From positions 227,090,826-227,154,825 of the forward strand of contig NC_057795.1 in NCBI RefSeq assembly GCF_018294505.1: DNA of 64,000 bases, in the 5' to 3' direction. A program made the translations under genes and the position numbers. The stretch comes from Triticum aestivum. Lineage: Eukaryota > Streptophyta > Magnoliopsida > Poales > Poaceae. The notes below the pieces were generated by a model. That model was given only the letters and a program-made list of their open reading frames with translations. It searched no databases and had not been told where the DNA came from. Shown here one piece after another: positions 1 to 12,000 of the stretch; positions within the stretch are counted from its first letter, which is position 1, and the number at the start of each line of letters is the position of its first letter.

Positions 1-1616
1 CTGTTCCACCGACCCTGAAGAGGACCAGGGCAACCCCGCCACCCATGTGCGTGTTGGGCTCCATGCTCATCGATCCCGAGTAAGGAGATTACTGACTTTT
101 CTTGCTTGAGACAAATATGTACTTTGATGTTTAATTATCCCAATCTTGCTTGCTGACTTGTCAGGGACAACGAGGCCTTCATCCATGGAGCCAAGCGAAC
201 CAAACATGCGGCGTCACCGGGACCTTTGGCGGACACGGGCCTGGCGAGGGATAACACAGAAGATCTTGTGCCTAGCCCCCGGCCGAGCCCCCGGCGCAAT
301 AGTGTGGAGAAAGCTTCGCCCGCCAGGAGAGATGCGGCAGACCGTGCTTCATTCCCTGCTAAGGAAGGAGAGGAGACCCACCAGAGCGGGGCCCACCATG
401 AGGGCCCACCCCATCCGCCATCCAAGTAGGGAAATCACCAGAGAGGGGCTCCACCAAAGGGTCGGCCCATGTCGAGGTCATGGTTACCGAGGAAGGGGAG
501 GCGGACCGTGTCACAACAACCAATATTGCTGGGGAGACCGGCGTCCTTCCGCGGCAAGCACCATCAGGTAATTTGCTTGTTCTTGCTTCTTATCTAGATT
601 ACTTTATTTCCTAGTCTTCGACCCAGTGTTTTGTAGTATCTCTTTATCATTGCTTGTCAAATCTTCCTGCACCTTCGTTGGCCGAGGAACCTGAGCTGCT
701 GGAAGAAGTGGCCAGCATTGGAAAAGACGCTACCAAGGAGACCACTAGGATTGTTATAGCAGAATGCTAAAATCAGGTTGCCGAGGCCATACAAGAATGT
801 CCTGGAGGAGCAGACAAAGCCCTGGGCAGCACACCTGGCTAGGACAGAGTCGTGGAGAAGAAGATTCCTTCGCAAACCATGGGGCCCCTCCCTCCATTTG
901 GTACATCAGCCACAACCCCATAGCCATCCTTAAGCAAGCTGGCGCTAGTCCTTGCCCAACCTGGGTTTGGAGCCCCCGGCTCATCTGTTGCTATGGGTGC
1001 GGATTTTGACGGAGAGATACAGCACATCCTAGCACCATTGTCCTAGCGAGCTGAAGAGACCGATGATCCTGTTGGTGCGGCTATAGACCTGTCCTTCCTG
1101 GAGTCCGTGGCAACAAGCATCAAGAATATGCAGAGCAGGTACAACTTGAATTGGCAGGCGACCAAGGAGCAGCGTGACTCCGCTGTCCTCACGGATCAGA
1201 AACTGAGGGACAAGGACAACAAACTGTGCGAGTGGCATAGAAAACAGTTTCAATCCTTCCAGTGCCAACATTAGGTGATAAGTATGTCCAAAGAGGACGT
1301 CGCTACCCGGAAGGTCTGCCTGGCGGAGCGCAAAGCGCTTCTGAATGCCAAGTAAAAAGACATCTCTTCTTGGGAAGGGAACCCTGAGGCTGGCCTCCAT
1401 GACAAGGATGGAGAACTCGAGGCTCTTGTCCAGCAGTGCACCAAGGATTTGGAGTATGGGCACAAGGGAGCTCTTGACACGCTCACCCTCGACTCCGCTT
1501 CCTAGCTGAAGAAGATTGCTGATGAACTTGTCGCTGCATCTACTGCCAAGGCTGATCTTGATCAACAGGTGGCCAAGCTAACTGAGGACCTTTCCAGGAG
1601 CGCCAAGGAGATTGTG
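1..1616 (+). pseudogene. Element O antisense gene relic (Tat-type, coiled-coil part), 5' piece
   Basis: Relic of the plus-strand gene that Tat-lineage retrotransposons carry antisense between pol and the 3' LTR (gypsy-type putative transposase family, PF04195-like). Visible exons include the end of one at about 79 (GT at 80), 165-567 (AG before 165, GT at 568) and a Lys/Glu/Gln-rich, coiled-coil-like part at about 1060-1616. The frame is interrupted, for example by TAG at 427-429, and the expected acceptor near 657 reads AA instead of AG. It stops where CRW-A begins; the coiled-coil reading frame resumes at 40254 once that insertion is removed. Assignment rests on resemblance to the fuller copy in element G and on remembered family features. 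The function of this gene family is unknown. Confidence 0.6.
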
Positions 1617-2531
1617 TGATAGAGGCAAAGCTGTCCCATCTCTCGATGAGATGGTGGCTATCGTTTTGGGTGGAGTAGACTTGAATGATCTGACTACGAA
1701 CGTGAGAGGACGTCGCGCCTTAGCAATCACTAAGCCAATTCCAAGAGGTTATTGACCATGCTGGAGCACGATCAACCTGACCACGAGGGTCTATTTCCTG
1801 CAAGCAAACAAAGAACAATCAATACACTGAGATTGCAATCTGGATATTGCAAATATAAGAGGAAAGATTTATTGATGAACGAGGGTTTCTGTTACGTCCT
1901 TGTCTGGCTGTTGAACACAAACGAAGTACGTGAAGTTGCAGCTGTGCCAAACATTAATCTAAACAAAACCCAAAGTCTAAACGACGCCCTAAGGGCTGTA
2001 TATATGGAGGAAGTGGGGGAATTTCGTGGCCCTTGGGGGAGGGGTCCGAAACCAACCCTATCTCTTGTTTTCCCACACATACGGACTCTAGAAACAGCCT
2101 ATACTTATGTTTTTCGAAATTACATGGGTCTGGCCCAATAATAAGGTGATGCAGCACCTATAATAGCCTCTAGACGAAATTTGTGAAGTGGCATCTTGTA
2201 TATTTCGTCCAAGACTTCATGCACTCATTACGGTGGCTTCAAAGTCCTGAAATCATCACTTGAAACTCCGTTCTTTTTTCCCTTGCGCATGTCGTCATCT
2301 CCATGCTTGTTCTTTCTCCAATGTTCATCCTTCTCCAAGCTAGGCCCTTCATTTGTAAGCAAAATAAATGTATCCAGTTTAGGCAGCATCATATTCTCAT
2401 GAACATTAGAATCATTACCAAGAAACGGAAGTACCTGGAAATTTAATTGGCGTGCACGAGCTCTAGCAATTGGTCCAATATGTATAGTAGTAGGGGTTGT
2501 GGGTGTAAAAATGGAATTGATGTCCTCATCA
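1617..2531 (-). repeat. CRW-A 3' LTR
   Basis: 915 bp, in line with the length known for Cereba-type LTRs. On the element strand it begins TGATGAGGACATC and ends TTTGCCTCTATCA. The minus strand still carries the open tail of the polyprotein (2228-2557), since in this clade the coding frame runs into the 3' LTR. The 48 bp at 2532-2579 are the last internal bases before the LTR and encode an acidic stretch followed by the purine-rich tract; the rest of the element continues at 15863 after element G. Confidence 0.88.
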
Positions 2532-2579
2532 TCCTCCCCTTCTTGAAATGAAGTCATCCTCGATACGAGCTCATCTTAC

Positions 2580-3124
2580 TGTCGTGGTTCTAAGCCTGAC
2601 AGTAGAGTGGGGGGTAGGTATGGAGAGGCAAGGTCCTAGCTATGGAGAGGTTGTAAGCACAAAGGATGTACGAGTTCAGGCCCTTCTCGGAAGAAGTAAC
2701 AGCCCTACGTCTCGGAGCCCGGAGGCGGTCGAGTGGATTATGAATGTATGGATTACAAGGTGCCGAACCCTTCTGCCTGTGGAGGGGGGTGGCTTATATA
2801 GAGTGCGCCAGGACCCCAGCCAGCCCACGCAGGAGAGGGTTTAAGGTGAGTTAAGTCTGGGGCGTTACTGGTAACGCCCCACATAAAGTGCCTTTACTAT
2901 CATAAAGTCTACTTAATTACAGGACGTTGCGGTGCAGAGTGCCTCTTGACCTCCTGGTGGTCGAGTGAGTCTTCGTGGTCGAGTCCTTCAGGCCAGTCGA
3001 GTGAGTCTTCGTTGGTCGAGTGAGTCCTCGTTGGTCGACTGGAAGGCGACCTCTTCTAGGGATGTCCTAGGGTGAGTTACTTGGAACAGGTCCGTGACCC
3101 TACCCTAGGTACATGACCCCATCA
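2580..3124 (-). repeat. Element G 3' LTR
   Basis: 545 bp, TG...CA ended. On the minus strand a TATA-like TATATAAG lies at 2793-2800. Short imperfect repeats built on GGTCGAGTGAGTC fill about 2957-3040. It differs from the 5' LTR only at 3011 (G here, C at 15744). Confidence 0.93.
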
Positions 3125-3136
3125 TTAGCCCCCGAA
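3125..3136 (-). other. Element G polypurine tract
   Basis: On the element strand a G-rich run ending GGGGGCTAA directly abuts the 3' LTR. This is the expected position and composition of the plus-strand priming tract. Confidence 0.7.
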
Positions 3137-3685
3137 TGGATTGAGGCTTCGAGTGAAGAAGGAGTTGATGTCGTTTCCGATTAACCTTTGCGCTCTAGTT
3201 GTGCGCTGTTCTGGATCAAAGAATCTCTTCGTCGACAGGGAGCAATTTGTCTTCGGTCGACTCGATCCATTCTATTTTTGCGTCGAGTGATCTTTCGAGC
3301 TTCGACGATCTCCGAGCGACGGATCGCCGGAAACACCGCGTCTGACAGACTAATTTGTTGCTCGCGGATTCTGCGGGGTGCGAAATTTGGGGGCGCGCGC
3401 GAAGCGGGGCAGACCGCGGCGTTCGGATGGGACGGGGCATAGACGCCTCGATCTCCGCGCCGCCTTTTTCGCCACGTATCCAGTCCTCATAACTGCTCCC
3501 AGATATGATTAGATCGACCGGGCCCACATGTCAGCCACTCGGAAGGGACCTTATAAATGTGCCCGGCGAGGATTTCTGTGCTGCGCCCCAGCATTCTCCC
3601 TCTCTCCCTCTGCTTCCTTCCTCCCTGCTCAGCGCGCTCGCTCTCGCCCCCGCACCACTTCCCTTCGTGCATCTCACCGGCGACC
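3137..3685. other. Upstream region of the antisense gene in element G
   Basis: About 550 bp with no convincing coding region. It is the leader and probable promoter zone of the plus-strand gene starting at 3686; the strand is CT-rich at 3595-3660, as in a plant 5' UTR. No clear TATA box is seen, although TTATAAAT at 3551-3558 is a candidate about 130 bases before the ATG. Confidence 0.4.
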
Positions 3686-6600
3686 ATGGCCAAGGAGAAG
3701 ACGGCGGCGCTGGAGCGTGCCAAGAAGGCGTCGGCATCGGAGAAGGCGAAGGGGAGATCCACCAGCCGCAGAGGGTCCTCGTCCAGATCCCGCCTGCCAA
3801 AGGGCTGGGTCCAAGGAGACTGGATCCAGTCGACCATCACGGAGAAGGACCTCCTCGACATGGCCAACAAGGGCTTGATCCCTCACGGAGCTGCGAGGTT
3901 GCCGGGGAAGGAGTGGCAGCCACAACCAGAAGAGGGTGAGTGTGTGCTTCTGGCCACTCATGTTGACCGTGGGTTTTCCTTGCCGCCAAGCATTTTCTTC
4001 CGTGGCTTTTTGAATTTCTTTGGGGCGCAGCTCCACCACTTTACCCCAAACTCCATTGCCTACCTTGCTGCATTCATGTCCATGTGTGAGGGTTTCTTGG
4101 GCTGTCGACCGCACTGGGGTTTGTTCAAACGTATCTTCACGTGTCGCTCTCAGACCGTGAAGAAGGCGAGCCCAGGTGACGAGAAGACCCGGGTCGTCCA
4201 AATGTGTGGGGGCCTGGGGATTCAGGTGAGGAATAACAGCACCTTCCCGCCCATGTCCTTTCCTGAGTCCGTCAGAGGCTGGCAGTCGACTTGGTTCTAC
4301 TGCCAGGTCCAGTCGACGCCAGGGCAGTCGAGTGGACTACCTCCGTTTACCATGGACCGAGTGAACAAGCCCTCCCCTCTGAAGCTGATTCCGGAGGAGA
4401 AAGCCGACGTGAAGATGTTGATGGAGCGCGTGGTGCAGTTGGTTCGGGAGGGGGTGACGGGCATGGATCTTCTGGAGGTCTTCCTCAGGCGTCGCATCCA
4501 ACCCCTTCAATTCCGGAGCCACTGCATGTGGTTGTACTGTGGGCCCGAAGACGAGACTAGAGTCCATCCAGAAGAAGTCGACGATGTCACTCTGGAAAGA
4601 TGGATGGTAGCCGTTACCGGAAACAGGGACAACCCGCGCGGAGCCAGAAGGATTCCTCCACTCGACCACAACAGCATCCCAAACAAGGTACACTTGCTCT
4701 GCTTTCCATTGTGTCCTTGTTGTACTCATTTCTGCTAACCTTGCCGACTGGTCGACTGATCCTTGTTTGGGCATCTGCTAGGCCTTCACCGAACTGTACT
4801 CGATGCCCAATGGGGCACAAGCTCCGACTGAGGAAGGCGAGGCGAGCGGGGCGAGGCGAGCGGGGGCGAGGCGAGCGGGGCGAGAGCCAGGAAGAGGAGG
4901 AATGGGACTCGGATGCTGCAGGGGATGACGATGACGATGATGATGATGAAGGTGACGAAGATGACATCGAGGACGAGGAAGAAGAGGAGGAGGAGGTCGT
5001 TCCACCGCGCTCAGAAAGGCGGTCGAAGCTTGTCCACGACCCTTCGACAGAACGTGGTAAGGGGGTTGCGACTGCCACTCAGTCGACCAAGCGCCCTCGG
5101 ACCACCTCTCCGGCGCCGACTGAAAAGGCGCCGAAGCAGCCCAGGGCGGCCTCCTCGAAGCCGACCAAGCTCCTGCCGAAGATGAAGGTGTCCATCCCCA
5201 CCATATCAGGGTAATTGTGTTGCTCATATTTTCTTATTCTTGTGCGAACTTTATCTCTGGTCGACACTGAGGTTAGTCGACTGATCCTTTGGAGTTGCAG
5301 TGCTGCTACTTCTGAGACCTCGGCCCGGGCCGATGACCACGAGATGGAGGATGCAGCAACTTCGAATCCAGGTACTGTGTTCTTAATACCATTCTTAGTC
5401 GACTGACTCGCGATCTCTGATCCTGACCCTTCTCCGCAGCTCCACCCAACACTGTTATCGATCTTCCTGATGATGATGAGGATGAAGAGCCGCTGAAGCA
5501 CAGGAGGAGTCGAAAAGCGTCCGCCAGTAAGGTGCCTCAGGATGTGTCAGCGCCTGAAATTCTGACTGTGGAGGAAGAGAACACCACTCGACACACGGTG
5601 ACCTTCGCGACCCCACTGACGAGTGCTCAGCAGCCCTCCCTCTTCACGACTCACCACGTCCCAGAGGACCAAGCTGGTGCAGCGAAGGAGGCAATACGCC
5701 AGGCGGGACTCATGATGGAGCAGCTGAAGACCATCCGGGACGCGAGCCAGGCAGCTTATGACGCCAGCTCTGCCCTCCAAAGCAATGTCCAGGTCAGTCG
5801 ACTGCTGTTTGTTCTGTTGGATATGCTACCAAAAACTTTTCTTTTCCGGGATTTATATTAGTCACCCACTGGGTGTGTCGAATAAACTCCGTGTTAGCGG
5901 GGGCACGCTGAGTGCACCCGCTGGGTGTAGTCCCCAAGGCTAAGGTCGACTGCTGGCAGTCGGCCTTAGGCTTTATAATGTCAATCTTTCTGTCAGTCGA
6001 CTGGTCGACTGGATTTCGCAAACCAGTGGGGGCACGCTGAGTGCACCCACTGGGTGTAGTCCCCGAGACTGTGGTCGACTGCTTGCAGTTGATCACAGTC
6101 TTAGAGAATGCGTCTCGCACACTGTTTTTTTTTTTCGAGGTCGACTGGTCGACTTTGTCTTCAACAGGATTAGTGGGGGCACGCTGAGTGCACCCACTGG
6201 GTGTAGTCCCCGAGACTACGGTCGAATGCTTGTATTCGGCTGTAGTCTTAGAAACTTGTGTTTTTCCCTTTTTCACTCGGAAGTGAGTTACATTTGACGT
6301 TTAGTCGATTGGTTCTTCGCAGAACTCCTGTGATCTCGTGGCTCGCTACTCAGAGCTGGAACAAAAACATACTCAAGTCGAGCTGAGCTTGAAACTGGTT
6401 CAGGAGAAGCTGACAAAGGCAAAGGAGGAGACCGAAGGTATGTTTGGTGAGACCCTGACGACTGCTTTTCCCCTTGCTTGTTTCGGCATCTGATCTCGCT
6501 GTAACTTGCAGGTAAGGTAAGGGAGGCCCAGCAGAAGAAAGACCTTGAGCTAGCTGATAAGATCAAGCTTGCTGACGAGAAGTTGGCTTCAGTCACCAAG

Positions 6601-7346
6601 CTCGAACAAGACAATACCAATCTGAAAACTGCTCTTGGGATTGCCAACAAGGAAGTCAGTCGACTGAGAACTGACAAAGCTGCCTTGACCGACCAAGTCA
6701 GCAAATTGACTGAGAAGAAGACTGAACTGGAGGCTTTCCTGAGTGGCCTTGCCAAGAAGCTGTTTCTTATGCTTGAAGGTAAACCTCCATGTTTGGCAAA
6801 TATTTCCAACTGTGGCTTCTTCCATTCGACTATTCCCTTGACTTAGTGATCACCCTTGCAGAATTTTGTCAAAACTTTGAAGAGGAAACCAGCCGACTGG
6901 AGCCGAACCTTGACCCCGTCAATTCTCCGGTGAACGACGAAGTTGCCATGGATGTTTTCCGACTGGAGTCTCGTGTCGCAGCTGTCGTGGACTATCTCGC
7001 AAGGCTGAAGGCCGCCACATCTCGCATCGACTCGACGCTCTGGCCTGAGGAGACACTTCAGAATGACCTTGAGTCGCTGATGGCCCGCTTGAACGCGATC
7101 CCTGGTCGAGTGCAGGAGTGGAAGAAGTCCTCGGCTCGGTGTGGTGCAGATGTCGCTCTGTGTCTGGCCCGAGTCCACTGCAAAGATGCACGAGAGGAGA
7201 AGCTGGCGGCCCTTCGGGTGGCCAATACCAAGAAGCACGACTTCAGGTCCTTTATGGAGACTTTCCTTGCAGCTGCCACTCGGATCGCCGACGGAATTGA
7301 CCTTGATGAATTTGTTGCACCTTCCAGCCCTCCACAGGAGGGGTAA
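3686..7346 (+). CDS. Antisense gene of element G, seven exons (PF04195-like protein of Tat elements)
   Basis: Gene on the opposite strand to gag-pol. Exons read as 3686-4687, 4782-5210, 5301-5371, 5440-5792, 6323-6437, 6512-6778 and 6862-7346; every intron is GT...AG and codon phases match across the joins. Exon 1 encodes a basic, Ser-rich start and a globular domain ending in an RRRIQPL motif, typical of the gypsy-type putative transposase family. Exon 2 has a long Asp/Glu tract and a Lys/Pro-rich stretch like a nuclear protein. Exons 4-7 are coiled-coil-like and end with TAA. The ATG at 3686 begins MAKEK. Exon 2 changes frame inside a GC-rich short repeat (4832-4882), so this copy is probably not fully translated. 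Molecular role is unknown; intron 4 holds repeat modules. Confidence 0.75.
4832..4882 (+). repeat. GC-rich 14-15 bp tandem repeat in exon 2 with frame change
   Basis: About three units of the form GCGAGCGGGGCGAG, one with an extra G. Upstream the exon reads in the frame set by exon 1. Downstream the acidic Asp/Glu tract lies in another frame, so slippage in this repeat explains the shift. Confidence 0.7.
5890..6255 (+). repeat. Three dispersed repeat modules in intron 4 of the antisense gene
   Basis: A motif starting GGGGGCACGCTGAGTGCACC and running into a stretch like GGGTGTAGTCCCC(G/A)AG occurs near 5899, 6028 and 6176. Each is followed by GGTCGA(C/A)TGCT(G/T)G and an inverted match of the preceding sequence. 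Each module includes the partial palindrome GTGGGGGCACGCTGAGTGCACCCAC; the two spacings are about 129 and 148 bp. No coding potential. Confidence 0.75.
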
Positions 7347-7540
7347 AAAACTTCTTCTGGCTCGACACTTTAAATTTGCCTCGGTATGCCGAGTGGAATT
7401 GTAACCGACAAACCTTAACAGGCTTGACGCCTGAGCACTTTCGGTTCCTTTAGATATCGATTCAAACTTGAATTTGGCGCTTGAATATGATTGCCTTCGG
7501 CTCAAAATGTCTTTTGCAGGTTCAAAGCAAGGTGCCTGTG
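7347..7540. other. Spacer between antisense gene and tandem array
   Basis: Noncoding 194 bp, T-rich, with no feature I can name. It contains the 3' UTR of the antisense gene. Confidence 0.4.
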
Positions 7541-8975
7541 CTTTAGGCGAGCGCTTGGACTGCAGCTAAGCCTCCGAGTGAGAGGGTCGCTCTTCACTCG
7601 GTAGGATTTTTGTAACTTAGGCGAGCACGAGGCTGCAGCTAAGCCTCCGAGTGGAAGGCTGGCTTACCACTCGGTAGGATTTTACTTAGGCGAGCACGAG
7701 GCTGCAGCTAAGCCTCCGAGTGGAAGGCTGGCTTACCACTCGGTAGGATTTTTGTAACTTAGGCGAGCACGAGGCTGCAGCTAAGCCTCCGAGTGAGAGG
7801 ATCGCTCTTCACTCGGTAGGATTTTCACAACTTAGGCGAGTGCTTGGACTGCAGCTAAGCCCCCGAGTGAAAGGCTGGCTTACCACTCGGTAGGATTTTG
7901 ATAACTTAGGCGAGCACGAGGCTGCAGCTAAGCCTCCGAGTGAGAGGATCGCTCTTCACTCGGTAGGATTTTCACAACTTAGGCGAGTGCTTGGACTGCA
8001 GCTAAGCCTCCGAGTGAAAGGCTGGCTTACCACTCGGTAGGATTTTGATAACTTAGGCGAGCACGAGGCTGCAGCTAAGCCCCCGAGTGAGAGGATCGCT
8101 CTTCACTCGGTAGGATTTTCACAACTTAGGCGAGTGCTTGGACTGCAGCTAAGCCCCCGAGTGAGAGGATCGCTCTTCACTCGGTAGGATTTTCACAACT
8201 TAGGCGAGTGCTTGGACTGCAGCTAAGCCCCCGAGTGAAAGGCTGGCTTACCACTCGGTAGGATTTTGATAACTTAGGCGAGCACGAGGCTGCAGCTAAG
8301 CCTCCGAGTGAGAGGATCGCTCTTCACTCGGTAGGATTTTCACAACTTAGGCGAGTGCTTGGACTGCAGCTAAGCCTCCGAGTGAAAGGCTGGCTTACCA
8401 CTCGGTAGGATTTTGATAACTTAGGCGAGCACGAGGCTGCAGCTAAGCCCCCGAGTGAGAGGATCGCTCTTCACTCGGTAGGATTTTCACAACTTAGGCG
8501 AGTGCTTGGACTGCAGCTAAGCCCCCGAGTGAGAGGATCGCTCTTCACTCGGTAGGATTTTCACAACTTAGGCGAGTGCTTGGACTGCAGCTAAGCCCCC
8601 GAGTGAAAGGCTGGCTTACCACTCGGTAGGATTTTTACAACTTAGGCGAGTGCTTTGGACTACAGCTAAGCCCCCGAGTGAGAGGATCGCTCTTCACTCG
8701 GTAGGATTTTGATAAACTTAGGCGAGTCCTTGGACTGCAGCTAAGCCCCCGAGTGAGAGTCTGGCTTACCACTCGGTAGGATTTTGATAAACTTAGGCGA
8801 AACGGATTCGTAGCTAAGCCTCCGAGTGAGAGTCTGGCTTACCACTCGGTAGGATTTTGATAAACTTAGGCGAAACAGATTCGCAGCTAAGCCTCCGAGT
8901 GAGAGTCTGGCTCACCACTCGATAGGATTTTTACAAACTTAGGCGAAACGGATTCGCGGCTAAGCCACCCACTGA
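7541..8975. repeat. Tandem array of about 20 units of 73-74 bp in the 3' region of element G
   Basis: Units begin CTTAGGCGAG, contain GCAGCTAAGCC and end CACTCGGTAGGATTTT. They occur as subtypes: arm CACGAGG or TGCTTGG, core AGAGGATCGCTCTTC or AAAGGCTGGCTTACC. CCGAGTGA and TCACTCGG form an inverted pair in many units. Units 6-10 (7906-8272) and 11-15 (8273-8640) form the same five-unit order and are almost identical, so the array has higher-order structure. The last three or four units are diverged (GAAACGGATTCG arm). Tandem arrays in this position are known in Tat-lineage elements. Confidence 0.93.
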
Positions 8976-9078
8976 GGGGGAGTTTTTATGTGGGCAAAAA
9001 TAAAAAGTGATGACACAATTATTTCTAAACCCATGAATTACAGAAGTACTTTATTGCAACTCATCCGAGTGATAAAAC

Positions 9079-12000
9079 TTAAGTGTAAAATGGGCGGAGT
9101 AGCTCCGCGTTCCAAGCTCGGGGCTCGTCGATATTATGCTCGACGTTGTAAAGACGGTACGCCCCGTTGTGGAGAACCTTGGTGACGATGAAGGGGCCTT
9201 CCCAAGAAGGAGCAAGCTTGTGTGGTTTGTGCTGATCCACTCAGAGAACCAAATCCCCTTCCTGGAAGGCTCGACCTCTCACATTTCGGGCGTGGAAACG
9301 GCGCAGATCTTGTTGGTAGATGGTCGACCGGATCAGAGCCATCTCCCTTTCTTCCTCTAAAAGGTCGACTGCGTCCTGCCGCGCTTGTTCAGCTTCTGCT
9401 TCGTTGTAGATTTCGACTCGAGGAGCATTGTGGAGAAGATCACTCGGCAAGACTGCTTCGGCTCCATAGACCAAGAAGAATGGAGTTCTTCCGGTCGACC
9501 GATTGGGCGTGGTCCGCAGTCCCCAGAGTACAGATGGAAGTTCGTCGACCCAAGCTCCAGCCGCGTGTTTGAGATCACGCATCAGTCGCGGCTTCAGTCC
9601 CTTGAGAATCAGTCCATTAGCTCGCTCTGCTTGTCCATTCGACTGCGGATGGGCGACTGATGCGTAGTCGACCCGTGTGCCCTGGGAGTTGCAGAAGGTT
9701 CTGAATTCCTCTGAGTCAAAGTTCGACCCATTATCCGTAATGATGCTGTGCGGGACTCCATATCTGAATATTAGTTCCCTGATGAAGCTAACAGCAGTAC
9801 CGGTGTCGAGGCTCTTGATTGGTTTAGCCTCGATCCACTTGGTGAACTTGTCGACTGCCACCAGTACATGCGTGAAGCCACTTCGTCCTGTTCTCAAAGG
9901 GCCGACCATGTCCAGCCCCCAGACTGCAAAAGGCCAGACGAGTGGGATGGTCTTCAAAGCTGACGCAGGTTTGTGCGACATATTCGAGTAGAACTGACAT
10001 CCCTCGCACTTATCCACTATCTCCTTTGCCATCTCATTCGCCTTGGGCCAGTAAAATCCGGCTCGGTATGCTTTGGCCACGATGGTCCGGGAGGACGCAT
10101 GATGACCACAGGTCCCCGAGTGAATATCATTGAGGATGAGTCGACCTTCTTCTGGTGTTATGCACTTCTGACCGACTCCAGTCGTGCTCTCTCTGTATAA
10201 TTGTCCTTTGATGACGGTAAAGGCCTTAGATCGACGGACGATCTGTCGAGCCTCTTCCTCATCCTCCGGAAGCTCTTTCCTCAAGATATATGCGACATAC
10301 GGAATCGTCCAGTCGGGAATGACTACCAAAACCTCCATGATCAAGTCGACCACCGCTGGGACTTCAACTTCAGTCGGATCTGTGGCACTCTTGGGCTGCG
10401 GAGTTTCTTCGGTGAAAGGATCTTCTTTGACTGACGGAGTATGTATATGCTCCAAGAACACACCACTCGGAATGGCTTCTCTCTTGGAACCTATCTTTGC
10501 TAGATCATCAGCTGCTTGATTTTTCAGTCGGGGTATATGATGGAGCTCCAACCCCTCGAACTTTTTCTCCAGCTTCCTCACTGCACTGCAGTATCCAGTC
10601 ATGGCTGGGCTTCTCACGTCCCACTCTTTCATCACCTGATTGACCACTAAATCTGAGTCGCCATAGACCATTAGGCGACGGACGCCGAGTGAAATGGCCA
10701 TGCGCAACCCATACAGGAGGGCCTCATATTCTGCCTCATTGTTGGAGGAATCAAAGTGAATCTGGAGCACATATCTGAGCTTATCTCCTCTGGGGGAAAC
10801 CAGGACAACCCCAGCACCGGAACCATTCAACATCTTAGAACCATCGAAAAACATGGTCCAATGCTCCGAGTGAACTTCAGTCGGCTGCTGCTGTTCGATC
10901 CACTCGGCGAGGAAATCTGCTATTGCCTGGGACTTAATGGCTTTCTTTGCCTCAAACTTGATATCAAGGGGAAGAAGTTCAATCGCCCATTTGGCCACTC
11001 GACCAGTTGCATCTCTGTTGTGCAAAATCTCTGATAGTGGAGCGTCGCTGACGACTGTGATTGAATGGTCAGAGAAATAATGAGCAACCTTCTTTGTGGT
11101 CATGTATATTCCATACACAAGCTTCTGATAATGAGGATATCTCTGCTTGGATGGAGTCAAGACTTCAGACAAATAATACACTGGGCGCTGAACTTTGAGA
11201 GCTTTTCCTTCTTCTTCCCGCTCGACCGTTAGCACAGTACTGACGACTTGTCCTGTGGCTGCGATGTAGAGCAACAGAGGCTCTTTGCTGATTGGAGCAG
11301 CAAGCACCGGCTGGGTGGAGAGCAGAGCTTTTAGCTCGGCAAACGCTGCATCAGCTTCCGGAGTCCACTCGAACTTGTCAGCCTTCTTCATCAGTCGGTA
11401 AAGAGGCAGTGCCTTTTCACCGAGTCGTGAGATGAATCGACTTAATGCGGCCAAGCATCCAGTAAGCTTCTGGACATCGTGCACTCGCACAGGGCGTTTC
11501 ATTCGGAGAATAGTGCCAATCTTCTCTGGGTTAGCGTCGATTCCCCGTTCGGAAACGAGAAAACCGAGTAACTTGCCACCAGGAACTCCAAATGTGCACT
11601 TTGATGGATTGAGCTTGATATCATACCTTCTGAGGTTGGCAAATGTTTCGGCGAGGTCAGCGAGCAGGTCGGAACCTTTTCGTGACTTGACAACAATATC
11701 ATCCATATAAGCTTCCACATTCCGACTGATTTGAGTGAGTAGACACTTCTGGATCATTCGCATAAATGTGGCTCCGGCATTCTTGAGGCCGAATGGCATG
11801 GTGATATAGCAGAAGCACCCGAATGGAGTGATGAAAGCTGTTTTTACTTCATCGGGCCCATACAGACGGATCTGGTGGTACCCGGAGTAAGCATCTAAAA
11901 AAGACAACCTCTCGCATCCCGCGGTCGAGTCAACAATTTGATCTATGCGAGGGAGAGGAAAGTGATCTTTCGGGCAGGCCCGGTTGATGTGCTTGAAATC

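Noticed and set aside
1029..1565. 178-codon minus-strand open frame
   Set aside because: Opposite the coiled-coil part of the O antisense gene; no recognisable domain.
7541..8975. Regular repeats that could be read as a CRISPR-like array
   Set aside because: Units are contiguous variants of one 73-bp sequence with no unique spacers, in a plant retrotransposon; it is a tandem array.
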